Shown: piece after piece, positions 17,731-26,369 of the stretch
Layout of the letters: each line of letters starts with the position of its first letter
Position numbering within the stretch: position 1 is the first letter of the stretch
Assembly: GCF_003253565.1 (NCBI RefSeq)
Contig: NZ_QKUF01000014.1
Span: 62,001 to 126,000 of the forward strand
From: Thermosporothrix hazakensis
GTDB lineage: Bacteria; Chloroflexota; Ktedonobacteria; Ktedonobacterales; Ktedonobacteraceae
Length of the DNA: 64,000 nucleotides
Direction: 5' to 3'
Notes under the pieces: generated by a model
The model's database searches: none
What the model saw: only the letters and a program-made list of their open reading frames with translations
Told to the model about the DNA's origin: nothing
Translations under genes and position numbers: made by a program

Positions 17731-18720
17731 TCAGGCCTGTGAAGGTGCTCCCAGTACCTCCCCGACGATCTGCCGATAGCCCCGCAGAAACTCTTCGGTG
17801 CTCATTGCCTTTTTGCCCTCCAGTTGTAACTGCTTGATAAGCAGATAGCTGCTCCCGGTTACCACGCCCATATAGACATGGCCTGCCTCCTCTCGAACGG
17901 CAACCGTTCCGGGAGGAACAGGCTTGGCAGGCTCAAGCGCGACGGCTTTCGCGGCATGGATTTTGAGCAGTTTGCCGCGCCAGTAGGTATAGGTCCCCGG
18001 CCAGGGTGAATAAGCGCGTACCTGGCGGGCAATAACTCCGGCTGGCTTCGTCCAGTCAATCAGGCCATCCTCTTTCTGCAACATGCGCGTATGGGAGGCT
18101 CGCTCTTCGTCCTGTGGCTCTGGCTGAATCTCACCTGCGATCCAGCGGGGCAGGGCCTCAAGCAGGGCCTTCGCGCCGAGCTCTGCCAGCTTGCCCGTCA
18201 GGGTTCCAGTGGTGTCGTCTTCGGCGATAGGAATAGATCTGCGCAGCAGCACCGGCCCGGTATCGATGCCCGCATCCAGGAGCATGATCGAGACGCCGGT
18301 CTCTGTGTCTCCCTGTAAAATGGACTCCGCTATAGGGTCTGCGCCCCGATATTTGGGGAGCAGCGAGGCGTGAATATTGAGTGTGCCATAGCGGGGCTGA
18401 TCTAAGACGGCCTGTGGCAGAATCTGGCCGAAGGCGGCGACAATATAGAGATCGGCTTTATAGGCGGCCAGCTCTTCCCGGTTCGCTGCTTTCTTGAACG
18501 AGCCAGGCTGCCAGACCGGAAGATGATGAGCGAGCGCGGCTTGCTTGACCGGAGAGAAGAGAATCCCTCGTCCGCGGCCTGCTGGTTTGTCGGGCCGGGT
18601 GATGACGGTGGCAATCTCATAGCCTTCCGGGAGCAGTTTGCCCGGAGCCGAGTGTTGTACTAATGCTTCCAGTGCGGGGACGGCAAACTGTGGTGTCCCC
18701 ATATAGATGATTCGTAACAA
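17731..18720 (-). CDS. fmt: Methionyl-tRNA formyltransferase
   Basis: 329 residues. The N-terminus 'MLRIIYMGTPQFAVPALEAL' is diagnostic. The catalytic core includes 'NIHASLLPKYRGADPI' with the active Asn and His, followed by 'GVSIMLLDAGIDTGPVL' with the Asp. The C-terminal OB-like domain includes 'RQVRAYSPWPGTYTYW'. The enzyme transfers formyl from 10-formyl-tetrahydrofolate to Met-tRNA for initiation. No deformylase gene is adjacent. The length is normal for the family. Confidence 0.96.
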   Translation of the reverse strand: MLRIIYMGTPQFAVPALEALVQHSAPGKLLPEGYEIATVITRPDKPAGRGRGILFSPVKQAALAHHLPVWQPGSFKKAANREELAAYKADLYIVAAFGQILPQAVLDQPRYGTLNIHASLLPKYRGADPIAESILQGDTETGVSIMLLDAGIDTGPVLLRRSIPIAEDDTTGTLTGKLAELGAKALLEALPRWIAGEIQPEPQDEERASHTRMLQKEDGLIDWTKPAGVIARQVRAYSPWPGTYTYWRGKLLKIHAAKAVALEPAKPVPPGTVAVREEAGHVYMGVVTGSSYLLIKQLQLEGKKAMSTEEFLRGYRQIVGEVLGAPSQA

Positions 18721-19034
18721 TGGCTACCCCTCTATTCTACTGAATCCGCTCGATAGTAGTGCTTTGTCTCGCAAGGCTGTTCTCTGAGTCTATTTTATTG
18801 TATATTGACTTACGTTGAAATGCATCGGGTGTTGGATCTCTGAATCAGTTTCTGTAGAAACAAGCTGAGCATGAAAATATTGTTTTTCTGGATGCATAGA
18901 GTATAGCACAATCAGGCTACTCTCTCAGGTTTTTTTGACAAAGAAGAGTATGCTATATTTGCATGTACCAGAGTTTTTCTGGGAGTACTCTTGTAACGAG
19001 TGGGGTGTCAACTCACTGCATAACGGAGCAAGTT

Positions 19035-21170
19035 GTGAAGACGGATCGTGATATAATTCTTCCAACAAATCAGCTTATTGAACAGGCACAGACAAGCCTG
19101 CACGAGCAGCTTGTGTCTCTGACTCCTTTTGGCATTATTGCAACAAAGCCACCCGCGACAGATCCTCCAATGACGATGCAGCGTGCCGACGAGGTCCATA
19201 TTCTCCTGCGTATGGTCAGCGATACGGAGACCAGCTCAGTGGTGCTCACCGGGAATCCCGGGGCCGGAAAGTCGACGCTGGCTGCACTCCTCTACAATGG
19301 CTTTGAGCTCTCGAAGCGTTCCGGTCTTCCAGCTCCTCGCTATCTGGTCTGGCTTGGTCTCAGTCCGTTTACCACCATCCCTGATATGATTGCGGCAATT
19401 CTCCAGGGCCTGGAGTATCCTGTTGAGGATTTTGTGCTGCTTCGGCCTGCTGAGCAGATCCAGGTGCTGTTGCAGGCGTTACGGCGTCCACAAGAAAGTG
19501 CGCTGGTGATTCTGGATCAGTTTGAGGCGCTGCTGTACTCGGATACCAGTCAAAGCGGGGGGGGACGCGGGATGTTACCGCTGTTCCTTGAAATGTTGCA
19601 GCAGGACATCGGGACGAGCCGCATTATTCTGACCAGTTATCAATCGCCTTTTGATGAGCGCCTGGAAATTCCCCGGGTGCGCTCATGCCTGATCTCACGG
19701 ATCAGTATTCCTGAGGGGCTTGGACTGCTGCATGAGCGTGGGCTGAGGGCTTCCCCCGAGGAATTGTCTCTGATCTGGCAGCGCTGTACCGGGCATATCT
19801 TCTCGCTGGTGCTGTTTAACGCCGTGGTCCAGCTCAGTGGTATTTCCGTCAGCTATCTGCTCAATTCTCCGGATTATCGTCCGCTGTGGAGCGGTGACGT
19901 AACGATGCAGCTTATCGCAACGCTGTATCACTTTCTGAATCCGACGCAGTTTGCGCTCTTTCAGGCCATGAGTCTGTTCTATCAGCCAGTCCCGCTTCAG
20001 GCGTTGATTGCGATTGTTACCGGGAACAATCAGATCCAGAAACAGAGCTCGCAGTATCTGCTGTTTGAGAAAGAGTTGGATACGCTGGTGCAGCTCTCGC
20101 TGGTGCAGTGTTCGACTGATCGCTTCGGGACTCCCTGCTATATGCTGCATTCCCTGCTGCGTCAGTATATGTTTGAAAACTTCCTGGATTCCAATCCACA
20201 ACGGCGAGGAGAGAGCCTGACCGCGTATGGCATTACGTCTCCGCTATCTCAGGTGCCCAGCGGTTCCGATGGGGTTCGCAGCGCGATTGCGGCGGGCCAT
20301 AAACGTGTGGCTACCTATTATCAGGAACTGGCGCGAACCGCGTATCCACCGAAAGGGAAGCGCCAGAAGATGCACGATGTTGAGCCACTGATTGCGGCGG
20401 TGCGTCACCTCTGTCTTGGTGGGTTCTGGCAGGAGGCCTGTGATCTGCTGTTTGCCGAAGGATTGCACGAAAACTTGATCCAGTGGGGAGCCTGGAATAC
20501 ATTGATAGGCATATATACATCGCTGTTGCCTCCCTTTGGTGATATTGCGGCCCGCGATCAGGGGATTGTCGCCAGTTATGTGGCGATGCTCTATGCTCGT
20601 CTGGGTGAGTTTCCGCAGAGTCAGTCGTACTTTGAACAGGCGCTATCGTTGCAGCGTCGTATCGGGGATCGCAAGGGAGAGGTCGCGACGCTGGTCAATC
20701 AGGGCGAGATGTTTCGTCTGGCCCGTGACCTTGAGCATGCGCTGAATTGCTTTGAGGCAGCCAGTCAGTTGAATGCGGGGAGCGATCGACAGGTACAGTG
20801 TGTGATCTTGCACAATATGGGGCTGCTCTATCACCAGATTAAGGATTTCGATCAGGCCTATCAATGCTATATCGAGGCTCTGGATATTATTAACGAGACC
20901 AATGCGCCCGAAAGTGCTGGTATGGTGCTGACCAACCTGGGAATGTTGCTCTATCAGCAGAAGCAATTTAAGAAGGCGCTGGCGATTCTCCTGACGGCGC
21001 TTCGTATTCGCAAGAAGGTTCAGGATACCTCTGTTGTCGTGCTGGAAAAGTTCTTAAAGGCTGTTGAGCAGAAACTGGGGCCGGAGAAATACGGAATTCT
21101 CTGTCAGGAAGCAAAAGAGATGCAGAAGCAGGTACTGAGCCGCATTCTACCCGCGCATCCGCTACCGTGA
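19035..21170 (+). CDS. STAND-class ATPase with C-terminal TPR repeats
   Basis: 711 residues from GTG at 19035, chosen because ACGGAGC lies seven bases upstream. The frame opens at an ATG at 18963, but TATATT a few bases before that ATG could be its promoter. An NB-ARC-like ATPase follows: P-loop 'TGNPGAGKSTLAALL' (about 71), Walker B 'LVILDQFEALL', and 'SRIILTSYQ' as sensor 1. A helical middle region precedes TPR-like repeats (about 508-690) with the 'G..Y...K..D.A......AL' pattern. There is no N-terminal effector such as a nuclease or TIR domain and no HTH. It may be a signal-responsive scaffold; a defence role is only a possibility. Confidence 0.75.
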   Translation: MKTDRDIILPTNQLIEQAQTSLHEQLVSLTPFGIIATKPPATDPPMTMQRADEVHILLRMVSDTETSSVVLTGNPGAGKSTLAALLYNGFELSKRSGLPAPRYLVWLGLSPFTTIPDMIAAILQGLEYPVEDFVLLRPAEQIQVLLQALRRPQESALVILDQFEALLYSDTSQSGGGRGMLPLFLEMLQQDIGTSRIILTSYQSPFDERLEIPRVRSCLISRISIPEGLGLLHERGLRASPEELSLIWQRCTGHIFSLVLFNAVVQLSGISVSYLLNSPDYRPLWSGDVTMQLIATLYHFLNPTQFALFQAMSLFYQPVPLQALIAIVTGNNQIQKQSSQYLLFEKELDTLVQLSLVQCSTDRFGTPCYMLHSLLRQYMFENFLDSNPQRRGESLTAYGITSPLSQVPSGSDGVRSAIAAGHKRVATYYQELARTAYPPKGKRQKMHDVEPLIAAVRHLCLGGFWQEACDLLFAEGLHENLIQWGAWNTLIGIYTSLLPPFGDIAARDQGIVASYVAMLYARLGEFPQSQSYFEQALSLQRRIGDRKGEVATLVNQGEMFRLARDLEHALNCFEAASQLNAGSDRQVQCVILHNMGLLYHQIKDFDQAYQCYIEALDIINETNAPESAGMVLTNLGMLLYQQKQFKKALAILLTALRIRKKVQDTSVVVLEKFLKAVEQKLGPEKYGILCQEAKEMQKQVLSRILPAHPLP

Positions 21171-21296
21171 ATATGATTTGACAAGCTATGCCATATTGTC
21201 TACATTACGTGATAATGTTACTCGTTTTCAACATGGCTCTTGCTTTGTTTTTTTGAACAAAAACGACTTCCGGTACTGGAAAGTGAGTTTCTCGTT

Positions 21297-22955
21297 ATGT
21301 CTACCGCTACCCCAAGTCCACAAGAGATTCAAGAAACCAGTGCGCCACCCGCGCAGGCTGCCGGCCGTCCAGCGCAGAGCTGGCTGGTTATCTTGCTGGT
21401 CTTTGTCTCTGGCGGTGTCTCTCTGGGCGTTGAGATGGCCGCCTCACGTTTGTTGGCCCCTTACTTCGGGACATCGCTCTTTGTCTGGGCGAACCTGATT
21501 GGCCTGATCCTGCTGTACCTGACAGTGGGCTATTATGTAGGTGGTCGCCTTGCGGATCGCTTCCCCCGGCCCACTGTTCTCTATGGGATAACCGCGCTTG
21601 CATCATTGCTGGTTGCCTTGATCCCGCCGCTATCCCGGCCTATTTTGCACTGGTCGCTGTCGGCTTTTGCCACCTACTCGGTCGGCGTCTTCTATGGCTC
21701 GCTGGTTTCGGTTATTCTGCTCTTCTTGCTGCCAATGGTCTTGCTTGGCTGTGTTTCGCCGTTCGCGATTCGGTTGAGCGTCGATCAGGTTGGCAAATCG
21801 GGACGCATCGCCGGTTTGCTCTATGCGATTTCGACCGCCGGCAGCATTCTGGGCACCTTCCTCCCAGTGCTTGTGCTGATCCCGAATTATGGCACCGCGA
21901 TGACCTTCATTATCATGGCTGCCGCCCTGTTGCTGGTCTCGATCATCGGCCTGCTGTTCTCTGTGAAGCCGCAGCAAAAGAGCCCTGCTGAGAAGGCGCG
22001 CTTCCTCTCAATCTTGTTGTTGTTGCCTCTAGGGGGTGCTTTTCTGGCATCTCAGGGCAACATCAAACCTGCCAGTGGGATCGACGATAATGGCAATATT
22101 GGAGGCAAGCTACTTGAGGAGCACGAATCGGGCTATAACTATATTCAGGTGGTGCAGGTAGGAGAAGAAACCCAGTTGATTCTTAATGAAGGATTGGGGG
22201 TGCATTCCATCTATAACCCAAAGCGCGTGACGACGGAGGGAGGCGGTCCCTGGGATTATTTTTTAATCGCGCCCTTTTTCAATAATTCGTTCAGTCCCGA
22301 TCAGGTCAAAAAGGTCTGCATTATCGGTCTGGGTGGTGGAACCTCTGCCCGGGGCTTCTCCGAGGCATACAAATCCGTTGCCATTGACGGCGTTGAGATC
22401 GATCAAAAGATCGTCGATATGGGCGAGAAATATTTCCATCTGGGCGAGACGAATACCAATGTGATTGTGCAGGATGGTCGCTATTTTCTTGAGTCCACCA
22501 CAAATAAGTATGATGTGATTGGTATTGACGCGTATCAACAGCCCTATATCCCCTTTCAGTTGACCTCGACTGAGTTTTTCTCTACGGTTCGTTCTCATCT
22601 GACTCCCAATGGCGTGGCGGTGATTAACGTCGGACGCACAAACGATGATTTCCGGCTGGTCAACGCGATGGCCCAGAATATGAAGACCGTATTCTCAAAC
22701 GTCTATATTGTGGATACACTGCGTTTTACCAATAGTCTGATTATCGGGACAAACGCGAAAACCAATCTGGGCAACTTCCAGAAGAACACCATGCTGGTTG
22801 ATAATCCCCTGCTCAAAGAGATTGCCTATCAGGCGTTGGTGACCGGGAAGCTGCGAGAAGAGAAGCAGGCACACGTCTACTTTACTGACGACCTTGCCCC
22901 GATTGAACAGATGATTGACCAGATTATCTTCAATGTCGCGCAGCACTCACTCTAA
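21297..22955 (+). CDS. Membrane-fused spermidine-synthase-like protein
   Basis: 552 residues from ATG at 21297. The first 220 residues have about seven hydrophobic helices and start after a Pro/Ser/Ala-rich tail. The C-terminal half is a spermidine-synthase-type Rossmann domain: nucleotide-binding loop 'IIGLGGGTSARGF' (about 342), acidic ribose-binding 'DGVEIDQKIVDMG', then 'VQDGRYFLEST' and 'YDVIGIDAYQQPYIPFQLTS'. The usual catalytic D-x-x-D/P-x-G region reads 'IDAYQQP', so aminopropyl transfer is not assured. Such fused proteins are widespread, but their substrate is mostly unknown. A terminator hairpin follows at once. Confidence 0.75.
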   Translation: MSTATPSPQEIQETSAPPAQAAGRPAQSWLVILLVFVSGGVSLGVEMAASRLLAPYFGTSLFVWANLIGLILLYLTVGYYVGGRLADRFPRPTVLYGITALASLLVALIPPLSRPILHWSLSAFATYSVGVFYGSLVSVILLFLLPMVLLGCVSPFAIRLSVDQVGKSGRIAGLLYAISTAGSILGTFLPVLVLIPNYGTAMTFIIMAAALLLVSIIGLLFSVKPQQKSPAEKARFLSILLLLPLGGAFLASQGNIKPASGIDDNGNIGGKLLEEHESGYNYIQVVQVGEETQLILNEGLGVHSIYNPKRVTTEGGGPWDYFLIAPFFNNSFSPDQVKKVCIIGLGGGTSARGFSEAYKSVAIDGVEIDQKIVDMGEKYFHLGETNTNVIVQDGRYFLESTTNKYDVIGIDAYQQPYIPFQLTSTEFFSTVRSHLTPNGVAVINVGRTNDDFRLVNAMAQNMKTVFSNVYIVDTLRFTNSLIIGTNAKTNLGNFQKNTMLVDNPLLKEIAYQALVTGKLREEKQAHVYFTDDLAPIEQMIDQIIFNVAQHSL

Positions 22956-22960
22956 ACGGG

Positions 22961-22987
22961 TAGAGGAGGAGCAAGAGCCCTCCTCTA
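22961..22987 (+). terminator. Terminator hairpin after the spermidine-synthase-like gene
   Basis: TAGAGGAGG and CCTCCTCTA form a perfect 9-bp stem followed by TTTCTTC. It overlaps the stop codon of the convergent regulator at 22985. Confidence 0.65.
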
Positions 22988-24214
22988 TTTCTTCTGGGTA
23001 AGCGCCTGCTCCAGGGCGAAGACATGTGGTTCATTGGGTGCTTGCTCTTTGCATTGCAAGAATGTACTCCTGATCCGCTCCTCTTTCATCGGCAGGTCCA
23101 GCGCGCGCACAATTTTCAGGGCTCGCAACAAAAAGAGCGCGCAATCACTGTACTGTTGTAGCGCGTAATGGACACGTGCCTCTTCCAGCAGCAGATTTAT
23201 CTGCCAGCGCGGCAAGCCTGGCTTCAGCCCCTTGCGTGCTACCAGCAAAGCGTGTGCAGCCTCATCATAGCGACCGAAGAGGGTCAATGCTTTCGCTCGT
23301 TCGATATACAGGCTGGTGATATCAAGGCGAACGAAGCTCCCATCCGGTTCGAGTCTGCCCTTTCGTACGATATGTCCGGCGGTGTTGAAATAGGTCAGGC
23401 TCCTTTCCTGAAGGCGTTCGCTCTTGCCCGCAAGGTATGCTTGCGCTTCACCGGCGATCTGATAGACTTTCCCTTTCAGAGGATCGCGTGAGAGGTCGGC
23501 ATAGGGGAGAGCCTGCATGGCATCCTGATATGCAGGCTCGAATTGTCGGCTCTGGATATAGATGCGGGCGCGGCGTAACAATGAGGCCGCGATAAGTTCG
23601 GTGTTTCTGAGGTGAAAGGCGATCTCGATAGCCTGATTCTCGTAGGCTAATGCCTCATCAATATGCAGGCGGTCGCGCTCAAGCAGTGAATAGAGCTGAT
23701 AGAAACGACAGAGAAGCGCTTCAAACTGATCTTTACAGACCCCTCTGGCGCTCTCCACTCTTCTCCTCAGGCTGGAAAAGCAGAGATCGATTGTACAGGC
23801 AGCCCGCTGAACGCTGCTGCTATAGTAAAAGTCCCAGCTTAGTGCAAGCAAGTTCTCGTAAAAGGTGATGATCTTCTCATCTGCCATCAGATCTCCAGTT
23901 ATCACCTCGGTGAGCGGCTCCGGCTGCTGCTCAAGCAACGCGATTGTTGAGAGCCCGAGTAGAACCGGGGGAATGTTCAAGGCTCTGCTGATCCGCACCC
24001 GGCGCGGGATAAGTTCGGGCATCTTCTTGTTTTTTGGGCTTTCCAGCATCTTGATATAGCGCAGTGACCAGCCGAGGATGCGGGCCAGCTCTTCCTGTTC
24101 CCAGCCCCGGAGCTTACGGTAATGCTTGATAACCTGACCGATATGCGGAAATTGCCCTTCTCCCGGGTCAAACGGCCCATACGTATGCCACCAGTAGTAG
24201 TCTGTTTTTGTCAT
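22985..24214 (-). CDS. XRE-type regulator with TPR-like C-terminal domain
   Basis: 409 residues from ATG at 24214 (AGGTGG seven bases upstream); a GTG three codons before is possible. Residues 25-80 are a Cro/cI HTH ('IKHYRKLRGWEQEELARILGWSLRYIKMLE'-type; see 24030-24150). The rest is a chain of helical repeats typical of peptide- or ligand-sensing regulators ('ALAYENQAIEIAFHLRN', 'YQDAMQALPYAD', 'YDEAAHALLVARKG'). An aromatic-rich start 'YYWWHTYGPF' is shared by many ktedonobacterial regulators, as far as I recall. It probably controls a divergent or distant gene. A second HTH gene lies head to head. Confidence 0.75.
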   Translation of the reverse strand: MTKTDYYWWHTYGPFDPGEGQFPHIGQVIKHYRKLRGWEQEELARILGWSLRYIKMLESPKNKKMPELIPRRVRISRALNIPPVLLGLSTIALLEQQPEPLTEVITGDLMADEKIITFYENLLALSWDFYYSSSVQRAACTIDLCFSSLRRRVESARGVCKDQFEALLCRFYQLYSLLERDRLHIDEALAYENQAIEIAFHLRNTELIAASLLRRARIYIQSRQFEPAYQDAMQALPYADLSRDPLKGKVYQIAGEAQAYLAGKSERLQERSLTYFNTAGHIVRKGRLEPDGSFVRLDITSLYIERAKALTLFGRYDEAAHALLVARKGLKPGLPRWQINLLLEEARVHYALQQYSDCALFLLRALKIVRALDLPMKEERIRSTFLQCKEQAPNEPHVFALEQALTQKK

Positions 24215-24460
24215 AATCGCCACCTACCCTGCACTACAACGCTTCCTTTTCTGATAAAGTCTAAACCATGCTCTGCTGTATTTCAATAGATGTTTGCTCA
24301 TATAAGGGTGAAAGTTCTTTTCATTATAATAATTGCGTGCATTGGCGAAAGTTGAAATAAGGAGTAATGTGCATGTAGCACTTTTGCCGGGACATTCTCT
24401 GTTCGGTTGCATGGGAAAAAGAGGAGAGAAAAAGACGATTCATGTGACAAAGGACGGTAT

Positions 24461-24859
24461 ATGATGAAACGTGAAGAGACTCTGGTATCTTTCACGGCAA
24501 CCCATAGCGAAATCATTGCACTTGGCGTTGCGATCCTCGCATATCCCCGCTATCTTGCCACACAGGGACAAATAACGCAGGAGCAGCGGACCGTGATGCA
24601 GTTGCTGGATAGTTTCCAGCGCCGCCTGGCGCTTCAGGCACAGAGGCCCTCTTTGCGCCTGCTCTTAGAGCGGCACCATGTGAGCATTAATGACCTTGCG
24701 CGTGCCAGTGAAATTGAGGTGTTGCTGGTCTGGGCTATGTATGTTGGCAGGCCGACTACGCGCGAGGATGCGCAAGCAATTGTACAGGGACTCAATCGGC
24801 TCTGTAACACCCGGTATACACTTGACGATATTTCGGTTGTGTTTGCCTCCGGGGAGTAG
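24461..24859 (+). CDS. Small HTH (Cro/cI-like) protein
   Basis: 132 residues from ATG at 24461 or 131 from 24464; AGGACGG precedes both. The N-terminal half is helical ('SFTATHSEIIALGVAIL'). The C-terminal half reads 'LRLLLERHHVSINDLARASEIEV' followed by 'TREDAQAIVQGLNRL' and 'YTLDDISV', which is the layout of an XRE HTH, though the recognition helix is atypical ('EVLLVWAMYVG'). It is divergent from the larger regulator at 22985-24214, with 246 bases between the two starts. Confidence 0.6.
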   Translation: MMKREETLVSFTATHSEIIALGVAILAYPRYLATQGQITQEQRTVMQLLDSFQRRLALQAQRPSLRLLLERHHVSINDLARASEIEVLLVWAMYVGRPTTREDAQAIVQGLNRLCNTRYTLDDISVVFASGE

Positions 24860-24871
24860 CAGACGCAGCTA

Positions 24872-24890
24872 CTTCGCCCGGGAGGCGAAG
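24872..24890. terminator. Hairpin between convergent HTH and MFS genes
   Basis: CTTCGCC and GGCGAAG form a perfect 7-bp stem with a 5-base loop, 12 bases after the small HTH gene stop and 22 before the MFS stop. Confidence 0.5.
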
Positions 24891-24912
24891 CAGTGCGCCG
24901 CGTTTGAGGGGT

Positions 24913-26148
24913 TCAGGCGCGTTTGCGCTGACTGGCAAAGATGATAAGACAACCGATAAGAATGCTGATGCCGTAGCCAATCCCGTTCACGACGAGTGGC
25001 AGCCGGAAGTTCAGATGATAGAGCGGCAGGAATAGAGTGCTACCAACGAATGCCCCCATAAAGCCGAACATATTATAGAGGCCCTGAATCTGCGCTCTGG
25101 TGTTGGCTGTTGAGGATGTCGCGACGTGAGCGTCAAGGGCTGGAAGCATCAGGCCATAGACTGCCCCGTGAATGACGAAGAGGATACCAACCAGGGTGGC
25201 GCTGTTTGCCAACCCATATGCCATATAGAGCGGCACTTGAAGCAGGCCGCCCACAAGAATGATCCACTTGCGGCTCAAGCGATCAGCAAGTCTGCCCCCC
25301 AGTGGCGAGAGAATGATGTTTGGCACCGACCAGAGCATATAAATGATTCCTACTACCGTCACCGTCGCCCCCAGATCATTATGCAGCCAGATCGGCATAA
25401 CAGTCTGATCGAAACCCAGGAAGAGGTAATCACCAAAGGCAATCACATATGCGCCGATCAGTCCGAGCGGGAAGAGCATATGCAGCGGAAGCTTTGTTTT
25501 CTGCTTTGTTTGTGTGATTTTGTGGGATATCCCGCCTTTGACCAGCGTGATAATCAGCACCAGACCGATCAGGCGAGTGACAACCGAACCAATAAAGGTA
25601 TTGGTATATCCAAGCAAGCCGCCAAGTCCGGGACCAAGCAGAAAGCCTACATTCAAAGCCGCTCCAAATATGCCAAAGGCCTCACCCCGCTGGTGCTCCG
25701 GTACGGCTTCGATGACCAGTGCGCGGCCTGCCGGAGCGACTGCGGCTCCAACCATGCCTTCGAGGAAGCGAAGGACAATAAAGAGGATCGGGTCTGTAAT
25801 AACCAGATAGATGATGGTTAATATCGCCTGTAGGATCAGGCCAATAATCATCAGACGCTTGTGTCCGAGTTTATCTGAAAGCCAGCCGGCAGGGAACTGG
25901 AAGGCGAAATTTGAGATCAGAAAGGCATTCGCCATCATAGAGATAATGGTAAGAGAGGCCCCCTGCTGTTCTGCATAGAGCACACGAATCGGTGTCACCA
26001 TACTCAAACCGATATACGTGACGCATACAGCGAGTGATATAGCCAGTAGTGTGCGATTGCGCCAGACCGGGGTATCTGGAATGGTAGGTAACCCGCTTTG
26101 CATATGCTCAGATACGGATGTATTGGTAGATGAGTGATTGGCAGACAT
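24913..26148 (-). CDS. Major facilitator superfamily transporter
   Basis: 411 residues from ATG at 26148, where AAGGAG lies four bases upstream. Twelve hydrophobic helices are expected. The loop between helices 2 and 3 has 'GWLSDKLGHKRLMI', the MFS signature G-x3-D-x2-G-x-K/R, and a second copy 'GRLADRLSRKWIIL' sits in the other half. It is most like drug or metabolite efflux carriers of the DHA type. Its substrate is not evident, but a 16-bp palindrome in the promoter region suggests local repression. Confidence 0.82.
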   Translation of the reverse strand: MSANHSSTNTSVSEHMQSGLPTIPDTPVWRNRTLLAISLAVCVTYIGLSMVTPIRVLYAEQQGASLTIISMMANAFLISNFAFQFPAGWLSDKLGHKRLMIIGLILQAILTIIYLVITDPILFIVLRFLEGMVGAAVAPAGRALVIEAVPEHQRGEAFGIFGAALNVGFLLGPGLGGLLGYTNTFIGSVVTRLIGLVLIITLVKGGISHKITQTKQKTKLPLHMLFPLGLIGAYVIAFGDYLFLGFDQTVMPIWLHNDLGATVTVVGIIYMLWSVPNIILSPLGGRLADRLSRKWIILVGGLLQVPLYMAYGLANSATLVGILFVIHGAVYGLMLPALDAHVATSSTANTRAQIQGLYNMFGFMGAFVGSTLFLPLYHLNFRLPLVVNGIGYGISILIGCLIIFASQRKRA

Positions 26149-26237
26149 AAGACTCCTTTGAATAGTAGGGTGGCTGGCCAAAAACGCTACACGGAGATGA
26201 AGTATTCTCAGTATAGCTGATGCAGAGTATTTGGGCC

Positions 26238-26253
26238 CTGTCCTGAAGGACAG
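26238..26253. promoter_or_regulatory. 16-bp palindrome between divergent MFS and M16-like genes
   Basis: CTGTCCTGAAGGACAG has perfect 7-bp arms around GA. It is placed between the divergent starts at 26148 and 26370 and is a good candidate operator. Confidence 0.45.
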
Positions 26254-26369
26254 AAACCGGTCCGGGTGTGGCCGGCAGTTCCATGTACGCTGGAATGAAT
26301 GTATTGTGGTATACTGAGCTTAATTTCGCGTGCATGACCAGCCTTGCTCAGAAAGGATGTTTGTATAGA

